Shown: one piece after another, positions 1 through 9,989 of the stretch
Position numbering within the stretch: the stretch's first letter is position 1
Layout of the letters: each line of letters starts with the position of its first letter
Assembly: GCA_963556145.1 (NCBI GenBank)
Contig: OY744462.1
Location: 6,014,001-6,078,000, forward strand
Reading direction: 5' to 3'
DNA: 64,000 nt
Source: Hygrocybe punicea
Taxonomy: Eukaryota; Basidiomycota; Agaricomycetes; Agaricales; Hygrophoraceae
Program-made: the position numbers and the translations under genes
The notes under the pieces: model-generated
Database searches by the model: none
Seen by the model: the letters and a program-made list of their open reading frames with translations, nothing else
Told to the model about the DNA's origin: nothing

Positions 1-241
1 CTTAGGATGGAATGTGGTGGGTACCCACCGTCGTCTTATCCCCTCACCCTCACCCTCACTGATATATTCGTTAGCATGTTTTTGTACTGAGAACCCCAAC
101 TGAGCCGCCACTCAAGTCGACTGTAGTTGGTAGTCACGACTACCAACTACGACTATGTGAAAATGTGATGAATAGTCTAGTTGAAGTTGTGACTCTCCTA
201 GTCGACTATTGACTAGTCGAGTCGCGGCAACACTACACCGA
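1..241. other. Left flank of element A, non-coding
   Basis: No convincing coding frame is seen. The stretch holds a short run of CCCTCA-type repeats near 46-58 and several AGTCGACT/CTAGTCGA words, including a perfect 13-bp inverted repeat at 123-150. It ends in CCGA (238-241), which is repeated directly after the 3' LTR of element A at 9990-9993 and is read as the target-site duplication. It may be a remnant of another repeat, but nothing in the window matches it. Confidence 0.5.
123..150. repeat. Perfect 13-bp inverted repeat
   Basis: Positions 123-135 are the exact reverse complement of 138-150, with a 2-base spacer (AC). The neighbouring bases do not extend the stem. It could be a cruciform-forming site or an end of an older repeat; no function can be assigned. 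Confidence 0.75.
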
Positions 242-1023
242 TGTAGAGGGTCCTCGACCCTCTGAGGCCATAACATCGATATCTCGCGAATCCGCTCGAA
301 CCCGACGTCTCTAGCAATCTACGCTCGAACCCGACGCAACCCAATGCATACCGACTAGCACGGCCACTCACGTACCTGGTCAGTCCATCTCCTAAACTCA
401 CGGAACTTCAAGTATCAAAGATAGATCTCATCGGACTGGGATCCCAACATCGGACTTGCCTTATTCGCGCCTAGCGTCTCCCTTATGGAGATATAGTAAA
501 GTATATTACATCTTTTACGGTTTTTATATCTTCCACCCATTTTCCCTGTCATGGTCACCTCGCAACCCTCTTCCTACTTCCCCATTTTTATTTTCCTTTG
601 TTTCCTCTCATCGGCCGAGGACTCTCGTCCGAATCTAGGTACAGAAATTTGTAGTATAAAAATGGTGCCCAAGCGCCATCTCTGAATAAGAAACCAGTTC
701 CCCCGTTTCCTCTCTCTGAGAATTAGTATCTCAGTAAAACCCATCGCACACATTACTCGTCGGTTTCCTCGACGCTCTCCCCGTCGTGCTACCACCTTTA
801 TCTCTACGTCCCTCGTCACCTGACACCCGACCCGCCGTACCCGACATTGTCGGCTTCGTCAGCTTAGATTGGCTTCGATAGTTTTAGTAGTTTTACTCGG
901 CGGCTCTCTACTCTTTCCTTCTTATCATCTCACTGAAGCTTGTTAGACTATTCCTAGTCACTTCTACGCTGACACCACAGGTTAGGATCTTTATTCCGCA
1001 GCCACCCCAACCTTGCCTTTACA
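242..1023 (+). repeat. 5' LTR of element A
   Basis: It begins TGTAGAGGG and ends TTTACA, pairs with 9209-9989, and contains a TATA-like GTAGTATAAAAA near 650. The first bases form a palindrome (AGAGGGTC/GACCCTCT) immediately inside the TGT end. Confidence 0.93.
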
Positions 1024-1025
1024 TC

Positions 1026-1043
1026 TGGAGCCCACCGCGAGGA
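1026..1043 (+). promoter_or_regulatory. Primer-binding site of element A
   Basis: TGGAGCCCACCGCGAGG starts two bases after the LTR and begins with TGG, as expected for pairing with a tRNA 3' CCA end. The same 17 bases follow the element B LTRs at 13760, 19048 and (inverted) 30811-30828, so both families appear to use the same primer tRNA. The tRNA identity was not determined. Confidence 0.8.
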
Positions 1044-1569
1044 ATAGTCTAGCACCACCATAGCTTCCTCTTCCCGTATCCCTCCCTCTGACCGTCATCT
1101 TCGATATCTTCCTCGAAGAACTCTACAACAAGAACTCTCTTTAGCCACCTTCAACCTGACAATCGACGACAACTTCTTCCAGCTAGTACCCGACCACCTC
1201 GCTCGACATAACAATCTTCCACTCGTCTCAGGGTCAAGCACCCCTTTATATCTATCATCCGACAGTCTCGAATTGGTCGATATACCGATAATTACCATAA
1301 CACCCGACTCATCCGATCTCAGTTCGACACCCGCATCGCCTACGTCCCCGACTTCGACCTCGTTAGAACCCCCGTCCACGTCTTCGCTCTCGACATCGAA
1401 AACTCCGTCATTGCCATCGTCTCCATCTTCGCTCTCGACATCAAAAACTCCGTCATCGTCATCATCCCCGTCTTCGTCTTCATCCACGCCGTCATCGTCC
1501 ACGTTACCCGACCCGCTCATCGTACACCCAACAACCGCTTCATTGACATCTCAACTCCTTCCACCCACA
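1044..1569 (+). other. Leader of element A
   Basis: This is the stretch between primer-binding site and gag ATG. From 1273 it is open in the gag frame but has no ATG before 1570. It is rich in TCG/TCC triplets coding Ser/Pro/Thr repeats. It could be translated from a non-ATG start or be 5' UTR; the first ATG at 1570 is preferred. Confidence 0.5.
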
Positions 1570-3186
1570 ATGACTTCGACCGCCAGATCCTCGACTGCTA
1601 CCATTCCCCATGTTACTCCTCGACAGATGCCCGCTCACGGTCATTCCACGGCCCCGACCTTCGACAGGAACCCCCTGAATCTAAACCGCTTCTTCGAAGA
1701 AGTCGAGATACTTGCTGCCAATGCCGCTCTCGATGACGCAGGACGCATCAAGCATAGTCTGCGCTACACGTCGCTTAGCGACTACGAGCTTTGGGCGAGT
1801 TTACCTAGCACGACTGGTGTCGATTATGCCGCATTCAAAAGGAGCGTACTCGTGCTATACCCGGGCATGGAGGACGATCATCGGTACACGATGGTGGATC
1901 TCGACCGTCTCACCCACACCCAAACCAGTTATGGCATCCGTACTCACGCTGAACTTGGCGAATACTACCGTGAGTTCATCCGGATCTCAGGATTCCTCTT
2001 AGACAAGGGTCGAATCTCTCCTCGAGAATGCAACATCGCGTACGAGAACGGCTTCCATGCCGAGCTTAAAAAGGACATCAAAACCCATCTGCAGTACCAA
2101 AAGCCGAACCATTTCCATAGCGACCCTTACGACTTCCAGGACTTCCACAACTGCGCCCACTTCCTGCTGGCCGGAACCGCGGCCAAACCGTCCACTGTCT
2201 CTCGTCTATCGTCAACGTCGCCTGCCGCCATCCGGTACTCGACTCCAATAGAATCCGTCACCCGCTACCCACCACCTGCTCGCTATGACCCGGTCATTCC
2301 TAAAGCGGAACCGGTCGAACCTAACGTATCCGACCTATTTTGTCTTGTTTCGCAACAACTCGCCGTCCTCACTGAACGTAACAACCCCCCAAAGCCTTGT
2401 GCAAATAGGGCTGAGCTGACCACCGCTGGACAGGGTTTCACCAATTTCAACTGCCTCTTTTGCGACAACCTGTTCCATTGTATACGCGATTGTCCCATCT
2501 GCGAGCAGTACACGCGAGACGGAATATGCCACAAGAACGAGCATGGCTGCATCGTGTTGCCTAATGGAATGTATCTTCCAAAGGCTATCGTCGGCAAAAA
2601 TATGAAGGATCGCTTCGACGCGTGGCACGCACAGAACCCCGGCAACCGCGCTCCCCCTGCCCGTAGCCCCACAGAACCGTTCCAACGCGACCTGCCGCCT
2701 CATGTCAAAACTAACTTCGTCTCCACCGTTGAAGTACCGACTTACGAACCAGAGGTCACCACTGAGTACGCTGACATCTTTCAGTCCACGACGTCCGACA
2801 TCGACGACGACAACAAACAAATTAAGGTTCTGGAAGCCGAAGTGCAGCGGCTTCGTAAACGGGTTAGATTTGACGGCGTAGAAATCCCCTCTAAAGCGAA
2901 AGGCAAGTCTAGAGAGACGTATCCCAATCCGCCCACCGCTTCCACGTCCGTCCCCGCTGCGAAACCCGCCGAGAAAACAACCAGACCTATCAACGAGCAG
3001 CCGATCACCATAGTCCCCCCTTCAAACACGCGGCCGACCGAGCCGACCGCCTTCGTGCCACGCACTCCCCAGAACCTTCCCACGTCGCACCCCCAATACC
3101 GCTACCAGGGCCCCATCGAAGATCCCAGTATTGCCAAATCCGTCATCGACCGTGTGCTCGATTCTCAAGTCTGCATTTCACAATGA
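1570..3186 (+). CDS. Gag (capsid/nucleocapsid) of element A
   Basis: This encodes the structural Gag protein that packages retroelement RNA. The ATG at 1570 is the first in a frame open from 1273, giving 538 residues. The first 200 or so residues hold the Gag core motifs TAPTF, YELW and FIRISG, which recur in element B gag. Near residue 290 a zinc knuckle C-x2-C-x4-H-x4-C is visible (2450-2495 region), followed by a short Cys/His segment and a basic Pro-rich tail. It ends at TGA 3184-3186. The protease follows in the same frame 12 bases later, so this stop is either a normal Gag terminator with readthrough or a CGA-to-TGA lesion. Confidence 0.8.
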   Translation: MTSTARSSTATIPHVTPRQMPAHGHSTAPTFDRNPLNLNRFFEEVEILAANAALDDAGRIKHSLRYTSLSDYELWASLPSTTGVDYAAFKRSVLVLYPGMEDDHRYTMVDLDRLTHTQTSYGIRTHAELGEYYREFIRISGFLLDKGRISPRECNIAYENGFHAELKKDIKTHLQYQKPNHFHSDPYDFQDFHNCAHFLLAGTAAKPSTVSRLSSTSPAAIRYSTPIESVTRYPPPARYDPVIPKAEPVEPNVSDLFCLVSQQLAVLTERNNPPKPCANRAELTTAGQGFTNFNCLFCDNLFHCIRDCPICEQYTRDGICHKNEHGCIVLPNGMYLPKAIVGKNMKDRFDAWHAQNPGNRAPPARSPTEPFQRDLPPHVKTNFVSTVEVPTYEPEVTTEYADIFQSTTSDIDDDNKQIKVLEAEVQRLRKRVRFDGVEIPSKAKGKSRETYPNPPTASTSVPAAKPAEKTTRPINEQPITIVPPSNTRPTEPTAFVPRTPQNLPTSHPQYRYQGPIEDPSIAKSVIDRVLDSQVCISQ

Positions 3187-3804
3187 GAACTTTTAGCCAT
3201 GTCGTCCGACGCCCGCCGTCACATGAAGGACCTCACTACTTCGAAAAAGGTCACCACCAAGAGTAACAACGTCGAGGTCTTCCATTTTCACACACCCAAA
3301 ATCCCTACCTGCACCTGCCAACATTGTCAGGAAAATGTCCCACTCGTCATTGGCCGGGACTCAGTCCCTCTTCGTGCGGTCTACCCGCTCATCAACAGCA
3401 AGTTCGTATTTGAGTGCATCCTCAACAACGGCTCTATGATCATCGGCATGCGACGCGACATCTGGGAAAAACTCGGTTACGGCCTCCAAAATATGAAGAT
3501 GTGGATGCAGTCAGCAAATAAAAGCGACAACGACACCCTTGGCTGGATCGCCAACCTAAAATTCACTTTTGGCGACGTCAATCTTTTCCTCCAAGTCCAA
3601 GTTGTCGACGACGCCCCCTACAAGATCCTCATTGGCCACCCGTTCTTCACGCTTTCCGAGGCCCTTACGAAGGATTATAAAAATGGAGAGCAACAAGTCA
3701 CGATCACGGATCCAAACACCGACACTGTCATCACCTTGCCCACCATCGAGCACAACCAGAAGAACCGACGAGAGCAGTCCGACACTGGAAAGCCGGATTT
3801 TTAA
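3187..3804 (+). pseudogene. Retroviral-type aspartic protease of element A, inactive
   Basis: The reading frame continues from gag after the 3184 stop. The region around 3415-3440 matches the flap/active-site strand of gypsy proteases. The catalytic motif, normally Asp-x-Gly-Ser, reads Leu-Asn-Asn-Gly-Ser here, so the catalytic Asp is changed to Asn. The underlying change is TCGA to TCAA. A hydrophobic motif near 3630 (KILIGHPFF) is the second half of the protease fold. The frame stops at TAA 3802-3804. The pol frame opens one base back at 3798, so either a -1 frameshift signal or a 1-base deletion joins them. Confidence 0.75.
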
Positions 3805-6800
3805 AAGTCGAGGACCCGGAGATACCTCTCGGGAAGGACGCACTGGGAGATGAGAAGCCGCCACTCGAAAGCGACCACACCTATACCACGAACTATGCTT
3901 CCCTTTTGCTGTTTCCCCTAGAAGAGGACTTATGTTTTTCTATCAATTTAGATTTCTCTTCGTCTCAGCCTCAGACTGCCGCCCAGTACATTTCATTGTT
4001 GACCAACGTACAAAATCAGATACGTACTACCGATACCCTCCCTTCATCTTGTTCCATCTCCACTCCCACGTCACCTATTTCTTCTTCGAATATTTGTAAC
4101 AAAGCCCCTACTGAACACGCTACTTATATCTCGTATACCACCCCCCCTACCAGGGATCTAAAAGGAGTCGTCACCAAGAAAAAGTATAAGAAGGTAGCCG
4201 ATCGTATCCGCCCAATTTCTACCACTCTTCCCGACGAATACCGGATCATACGCGAGATCACCGGCGACCCGCTAGCCGACTTACCCATGCTTCCGACACA
4301 CCCGCCCGACTTTACACCCGGCACCCGCTACACTCAGGAACGACACGACGCGATGCTGATGAACCCGGATGGATTCCTTTGGCCTGAGGAAGAGAAACTC
4401 GGCCACCATATCATCAAAACGCAAGAAGCCGCCTTCGCCTGGAACGAATCCGAGAAAGGCCAGTTCAATATGGACTACTTCCTGCCGATCCACATTCCCA
4501 CCGTACCGCATGACCCGTGGGTCCATCGCAATATCCCAATCCCACCCGGCATCCTTAACAAAGTCATCGGCATCATCAAAGACAAAATTAATGCCAGTAC
4601 CTATGAACCCTCAAATTCGTCATACCGCTCCCGCTGGTTCTGCGTTTTGAAAAAGGATGGGAAGTCCCTTCGAATCGTCCACGATCTACAGCTGCTTAAC
4701 GCCATCACGATCCGCGATCCCGCTGTACCACCCATGACTGAGCACTTGGCCGAGGCCTTTGGCGGCCACTCTTGCTACGCTTCCTTCAACCTCTTCATCT
4801 CTTTTGACCAACCCCTCGTCCACCCCTCGTCTCGGGACTATATGACCTTTCAGTCTCCACTTGGAACACTTTGACTTATGCGGATTGCTATGGGATACAC
4901 AAATTCCCCGCAGATCCTACACGGTGACTCCACGTACATCCTCCATGATGAAATCCCTCATCTTGCCGTTCCGTATATGGACGATATTCCCGTCAAAGGA
5001 CCTCCAACCTGCTACAAGCAACCCAACGGTACCTACGAGACCATACCCAAGAACCCGGCAATCCGACGTTTCATTTGGGAGCACTTCCAAGGTGTCAACT
5101 GCGTCATCCAGCATTTCCGCTATGTCGGCGGTACCTTTAATGGCAAGAAACTCGAGTTGTGTCGACCCTCAGTCATCGTTGTTGGACACCGATGCACATA
5201 CGAAGGACGAGTAGCCGACGAGTCCAAAGTGCAGAAGATTCACGATTGGCCACTGCCGACCAACCTCACCGAAGTTCACACCTTTCTCGGTATCTGTGGC
5301 GTCTTGCGTATTTTTATCAAGGACTTCTCGCTCCACTCGCAACCCCTCGTCCATCTTACCCGCAAAGGTATACCCTTCGAATTTGGTGAAGAAGAAGAGA
5401 CCGCCGTCGACTACCTCAAAAATGCCGTCGTTTCATCGCCAGCGCTGCGTGCTATCAATTACATGCGTGAATGGGAGGTCATTCTCGCCGTTGATTCTTC
5501 TGTCCTTGGAGTCAGCTTCGTTCTCATGCAAATCCATGCCGATGGAAAACGATACCCGAATTGATTCGGTTCAATATCATGGAACGAGCGCGAAGCCCGA
5601 TACTCCCAGTCCAAGCTCGAGCTTTATGGTCTCTTTAGGGCCCTCCATGCCTACCGGATTTTCATTATCGGCTTCTGCAACCTCACCGTCGAAGTCGACG
5701 CGAAGTACATAAAAGGGATGCTCAACAACCCTGACATTCAGCCCAATGCAACGATCAACCGATGGATAGCCGGCATGCTCTTATTTGATTTTAGACTCGT
5801 TCACATACCCGCTTCCGCACAAGGTGCACCTGACGGACTCTCCAGACATTCCCGCGCTGCAGAAGACCCCGAGGAGATCGACGACTCTGACGATTGGCTC
5901 GACCACTCTTACGGTTTCTTTATGGAAGTCGTTAACTACCAACCCGTCCCCACGCTGTCTAAGCCGATTGCCATATGCGGCCGCTGCCATGCCACAGCCA
6001 ACCGACTCCACGAGTTACCCGCCATCCTCGTCTACCCAAATCAGGAAGTCGTTTCTGACATACCGCGATCCGATAAAGCCCGCGCGGCCGATGCTCGTCT
6101 TGCCCTCATCGAGACCTGGTTACAAGATCTAACCCGACCCGCGAACTTCACGGATGACGAGTACCATCTATTCCTGAGATACTCCCTTGAGTTCTTCGTC
6201 ACCGATAACAAGCTTTGGCACAAAGACCGTCATGGAAAACACAAACTCATCATACCCCCCAACTGCTGGCTTCAGTTACTCAAAGACGCTCACGACTCTC
6301 TCGGCCACAAAGGTATATTCTCCGTCCACGCCCAGCTGCTTGATCGTTTCTGGTGGCCGCACCTCGACCATGACGTTAAGTGGTACGTCCAGTCTTGTCA
6401 TCAGTGCCAAGTACGACAAATGCATTATCACCACATTCCGCCGACCGTCACTACACCGGCCTCATTATTCCGCAAAGCATACGTCGACACGATGTTTATG
6501 CCACGATCCGGTGGCTACTGGTACATTGTCCAAGCCCGTTGCTCCCTCTGCGCTTATCCCGAGTTCCGAATGCTACACCGCGAGACCGGCTCGACCATCG
6601 GCACATTCCTATTCAAAGACATCTTATGCTGTTGGGGCACTCTCGAAGAAATCGTTACCGACAATGGCAAGCCATTCGTAGAAGCACTCGACTATCTCGC
6701 ATCCCACTACGGTATCCGGCACATCCGCATTTCGCCCTATAACTCACAAGCGAACGGACCCATTGAGCGTTGCCACCTAGATGTCCGGGAGGCCATTATG

Positions 6801-7449
6801 AAAAGTTGTGACGGAGATGAAAAGAAATGGCACACCATTACCCATTCCGTATTTTGGGCCGAACGGGTCACTACACACAAAAGCCTCGGATACTCCTCCT
6901 ACTACATCGCACACGGAGTAGAACCGCTTTTTCCATTCAATTTTGCCGAAGCTACGTACATGGTTCCGACGCAAGATACAATGTCTACGACCGACCTCAT
7001 AGTCATCCACGCCCGACAACTTCGTAAACGAGAAGCCGACCTCGATCAGGTCAAAGAAAAGCTTACCAAATCTCAGCTCACATCCGCCCGGCAATTCGAG
7101 CAGAAATACACCAACACGATCAAAGTTTTCGACTTTGAACCCGGTAACCTCGTTCTCGTCCGAAATTCACGTATCGAAATGTCTCTCGATCGTAAAGCAA
7201 AGCCGCGGTACTTTGGACCCATGGTTGTCGTCAGGAAAACAGAAGGTGGATCCTACATACTCGCCGAACTCAACAGTTTCCAAATCCCGATTTGCCGCTT
7301 TCCGAGTCGTACCCTACCACGCCCGTTTGAAGATATTGATACCGTTGGACGATTTCTTACAATACCCCGATACCGAAGACTCCGACTCAAGCAATTTAGA
7401 TGACCCGACGTACCCGCCCTCCATAGACTCGTCACCCAATGATGATTAG
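3798..7449 (+). pseudogene. Pol of element A: reverse transcriptase, RNase H, integrase; broken
   Basis: The order is RT, RNase H, integrase, as in Ty3/gypsy. RT: the motif normally Leu-Asp-Leu-Phe reads Phe-Asn-Leu-Phe (near 4787), losing a catalytic Asp, while the YMDD box near 4974 is intact. In-frame TGA codons at 4872-4874 and 5562-5564 interrupt a single frame and both fit CGA to TGA. RNase H acidic residues are seen near 5490, 5616 and 5697. Integrase: an HHCC zinc finger at about 6290-6410, then DDE residues at about 6486, 6660 and 6766, and a GPY-like module near 7200-7265. Around 7270 an indel shifts the frame; the natural acidic tail continues in the next frame to 7449. Confidence 0.88.
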
Positions 7450-7640
7450 GCATTTCCCTTATCTACCCCGTGACCTCTAGTGTATATTGTTCCTTTATTT
7501 TTCTGACAGTGACGAATGATGCAAATAGTCCTATGTCTTCGGGAGCCGATCGGCTTTCCTTAGCTGGGTGAACAAGCTGACACGTCTTTTATGTACACGA
7601 TATATTTTTATATATACACGGGCTCATTATTTTTTTCTAT
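7450..7640. other. Spacer between convergent pol and antisense gene of element A
   Basis: AT-rich stretch (ATATATTTTTATATATA near 7600) between the end of pol and the end of the opposite-strand gene. Both genes run into it, so it probably supplies 3' ends for both. No gene is seen. Confidence 0.4.
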
Positions 7641-9037
7641 TTACAGGCGGCCGGTCTCGTAGTTCCGCCTCAACATCGCCAACCTTGAGGTTGACCGTTT
7701 GAGATCGACACGGAGCCGCTGGAACTCTTGACCGAAGTGGACAAGGTGACGGTTGACATTGGTGCCCAGGGCTCCCAGCTCCTCCATAAGGACCGCCAGC
7801 CGTGCCGACACCTGCTCGTAATTCTCCATTGTCAAGACAAATGGGTTTGCTACCGAGGCCACCCTAAGCCTTTTCGTCAGCCGCTCTTCCTCCGACTCTT
7901 CCTCATCTTCATCATCGTCCTCGACCGATTCCACATCCTCGACCCATGGTTTGCTCGTTGAGGCCCGGGCAGGCCTACTGCGGATTGGCTTTGTCGTGAA
8001 CGACAACAGCTTCCTCGTGCCGACCGTGACCTCTTTGCCCTTTCCGGTATCCACCTTGCACCGACCCCCACCCGTCTGGTGTATAGCGTTAGTACATCTT
8101 TTCTTCAGCCTCCAGCATCGTTCGCACATGTAGCCCATGACGCCTCGACACGCCTCTTGAGCCCTGATGCAGTTGGTGCAGGCTTGTAGGGGAAACGGCC
8201 TGGTGAACTGTTACCAGGATCAGTGACTAAAGAACAAATGAACCGACACAGGAACTCACCGTCGTACCAGCCAAATCTCCGATCTCTACGCCTGGCATAT
8301 CTACGTCTTCTACATCGGCCGGTGTCTCTGGTGCCGGGTTGACGGGGCCTTCCTCTGGCTCAACTGCGACTTCGCCTTCCGGAATCAACTCAGTCCCTGG
8401 TTCACCCGCAACCGATGCATTTGCTTCAGCTCGCCATTCCTCGCTGAGCTGCCACCGATACACAGCTCCATCCCTTTCAACCCGGTCCACTTCTTGAGTC
8501 CAGTGCTGCCCGTGCTGTTCTATTCTAAGCCGCTCCCGCCTTTCCTCTGCCGCATTTTGCCTTTTCTCTGCCTCTGCTCGTGCCTTTGCCTCTGCCAACC
8601 ATCTGGCCTCCTCTTCCCACGTAGCCGCTTCCTCATCCGCCCGCCGTCTAGCTTCTTCCTTTTCCTGCCTCTCTCGATCCGCCGCTTCTTTCAGCCACTC
8701 TTCGACATCGTTAGTGTACGATTGGCGGTCGGCCCATAGCGGTGGCGTTACTGGCCTCGTACCACCAGCTCGGAGTTCCACAATGATTCCATGATAAGCA
8801 CGCTAGTGGGACGACATGAGCTATCTTAGGACACGCGTAATCAATCGGGAAACTCACCAGCACTTTCTTGCAGCCGCTTACCCATTGCTGGGCCATCCCC
8901 TCATTGCCATCTACCATCGTAACAAGATCGTCGCTGTGAAACATGGTGACCACGTTAACGGCCTCTTCGTAGTCTGCCCGGACATTGGGTTTGATGCTTT
9001 CGATGAAGGTGAGGAAATTGTCGTAGATTTGGGACAT
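7641..9037 (-). CDS. Antisense Zn2Cys6-like, coiled-coil protein of element A
   Basis: Three exons on the strand opposite gag-pol: 9037-8858, 8802-8260 and 8207-7641, giving 429 residues. Introns of 55 and 52 bp have GT...AG ends and both are phase 0. Exon 1 is a short helical domain starting MSQIYDNFL. Exon 2 is a long Glu/Arg/Ala-rich coiled coil with a conserved VEEWL, then an acidic Pro-rich tail. Exon 3 opens with C-x2-C-x6-C-x7-C-x2-C-x6-C, matching the fungal Zn2Cys6 cluster, followed by a basic/acidic linker, an NLS-like LTKRLRV and a C-terminal helix. The same exon layout occurs in element B. The gene is intact although pol beside it is broken. Function unknown; a nuclear DNA- or chromatin-binding role is inferred. 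Confidence 0.75.
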
Positions 9038-9123
9038 GGTGGGCGTGTGATGGTGTAGAGGAAAGGTCAGATCAACAAAGAGATTTTATTTTATTTTATT
9101 TACTTTGCCGTTGTTTGGCCGCT

Positions 9124-9129
9124 CACGTG
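9124..9129 (-). promoter_or_regulatory. CACGTG box and CCAAT upstream of the antisense gene
   Basis: A CACGTG palindrome within CTCACGTGAT lies 86 bp upstream of the antisense ATG. Next to it is CCAAT on the antisense strand (9130-9134). The element B copies have CACGTG at a similar distance. It is a likely promoter element of the bHLH/Cbf1 class and lies inside the element, outside the LTR. Confidence 0.5.
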
Positions 9130-9179
9130 ATTGGCCACACTCGCGACCCGCATTTGGAGACCCCATATTCTCAACCACA

Positions 9180-9191
9180 GATGGTCTCTAT
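9180..9191 (+). other. Conserved 12-mer before the 3' LTR of element A
   Basis: GATGGTCTCTAT lies 17 bases before the 3' LTR. The identical 12-mer lies 16 bases before the LTRs of element B (18403, 23691). The position is where a polypurine tract is expected, but this is not purine-rich. It may be part of the plus-strand priming signal. Confidence 0.45.
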
Positions 9192-9208
9192 TAGAAGACC
9201 CAAGGAGA

Positions 9209-9989
9209 TGTAGAGGGTCCTCGACCCTCTGAGGCCGTAACATCGATATCTCGTGAATCCGCTCGAACCCGACGTCTCTAGCAATCTACACTCGAACCCG
9301 ACGCAACCCGATGCATACCGACTAGCACGGCCACTCACGTACCTGGTCAGTCCATCTCCTAAACTCACGGAACTTCAAATATCAAAGATAGATCTCATCG
9401 GACTGGGATCCCGACATCGGACTTGCCTTATTCGCGCCTAGCGTCTCCCTTATGGAGATATAGTAAAGTATATTACATCTTTTACGGTTTTTATATCTTC
9501 CACCCATTTTCCCTGTCATGGTCGCCTCGCAACCCTCTTCCTACTTCCCCATTTTTATTCTCCTTTGTTTCCTCTCATCAGCCGAGGACTCTCGTCCAAA
9601 TCTAGGTACAGAAATTTGTAGTATAAAAACGGTGCCCAAGCGCCGTCTCTGAATAAGAAACCAGTTCCCCCGTTTCCTCTCTCTGAGAATTAGTATCTCA
9701 GTAAAACCCATTGCACACATTACTCGTCGGTTTCCTCGATGCTCTCCCCGTCATGCTACCACCTTTATCTCTACATCCCTCGTCACCCGACACCCAACCC
9801 ACCGTACCGACATCGTCGGCTTCATCAGCTTAGATCGGCTTCGATAGTTTTAGTAGTTTTACTTGGCAGCTCTCTACTCTTTCCTTCTTATCATCTCACT
9901 GAAGCTTGTTAGACTATTCCTAGTCACTTCTATGCTGACACCACAGGTTAGGATCTTTATTCCGCAGCCACCCCGACCTCGCCTTTACA
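9209..9989 (+). repeat. 3' LTR of element A
   Basis: 781 bp, TGTAGAGGG to TTTACA, matching 242-1023 except for about 30 mostly transition differences and one short indel. It is followed by the target duplication CCGA at 9990-9993. Confidence 0.93.

Larger units (their letters stand above)
242..9989 (+). mobile_element. Element A: full-length Ty3/gypsy LTR retrotransposon
   Basis: The element has two LTRs of 782 and 781 bp (242-1023 and 9209-9989), TG...CA ends and a 4-bp target duplication CCGA. It has a primer-binding site at 1026, then gag, protease, reverse transcriptase/RNase H and integrase in Ty3/gypsy order. A GPY-type motif after the integrase suggests a chromovirus-like lineage. Between pol and the 3' LTR lies a three-exon gene on the opposite strand. 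The coding part is dead: nonsense codons at 3184, 4872 and 5562, a frame change at about 3798, another near 7270, and Asp-to-Asn changes in the protease and RT active sites. The LTRs differ at roughly 30 positions by eye, almost all C/T or G/A transitions and many at CpG. Confidence 0.93.

Noticed and set aside
1095..1520. Acidic frame on the minus strand over the element A leader
   Set aside because: It is the complement of TCG/TCC-rich sequence in the gag frame, has no domain and is not repeated in element B.
3184..3186. Gag stop as evidence of a dead gag
   Set aside because: Gag and protease are in one frame across this TGA, so it may be a normal terminator with readthrough; not counted as a lesion.
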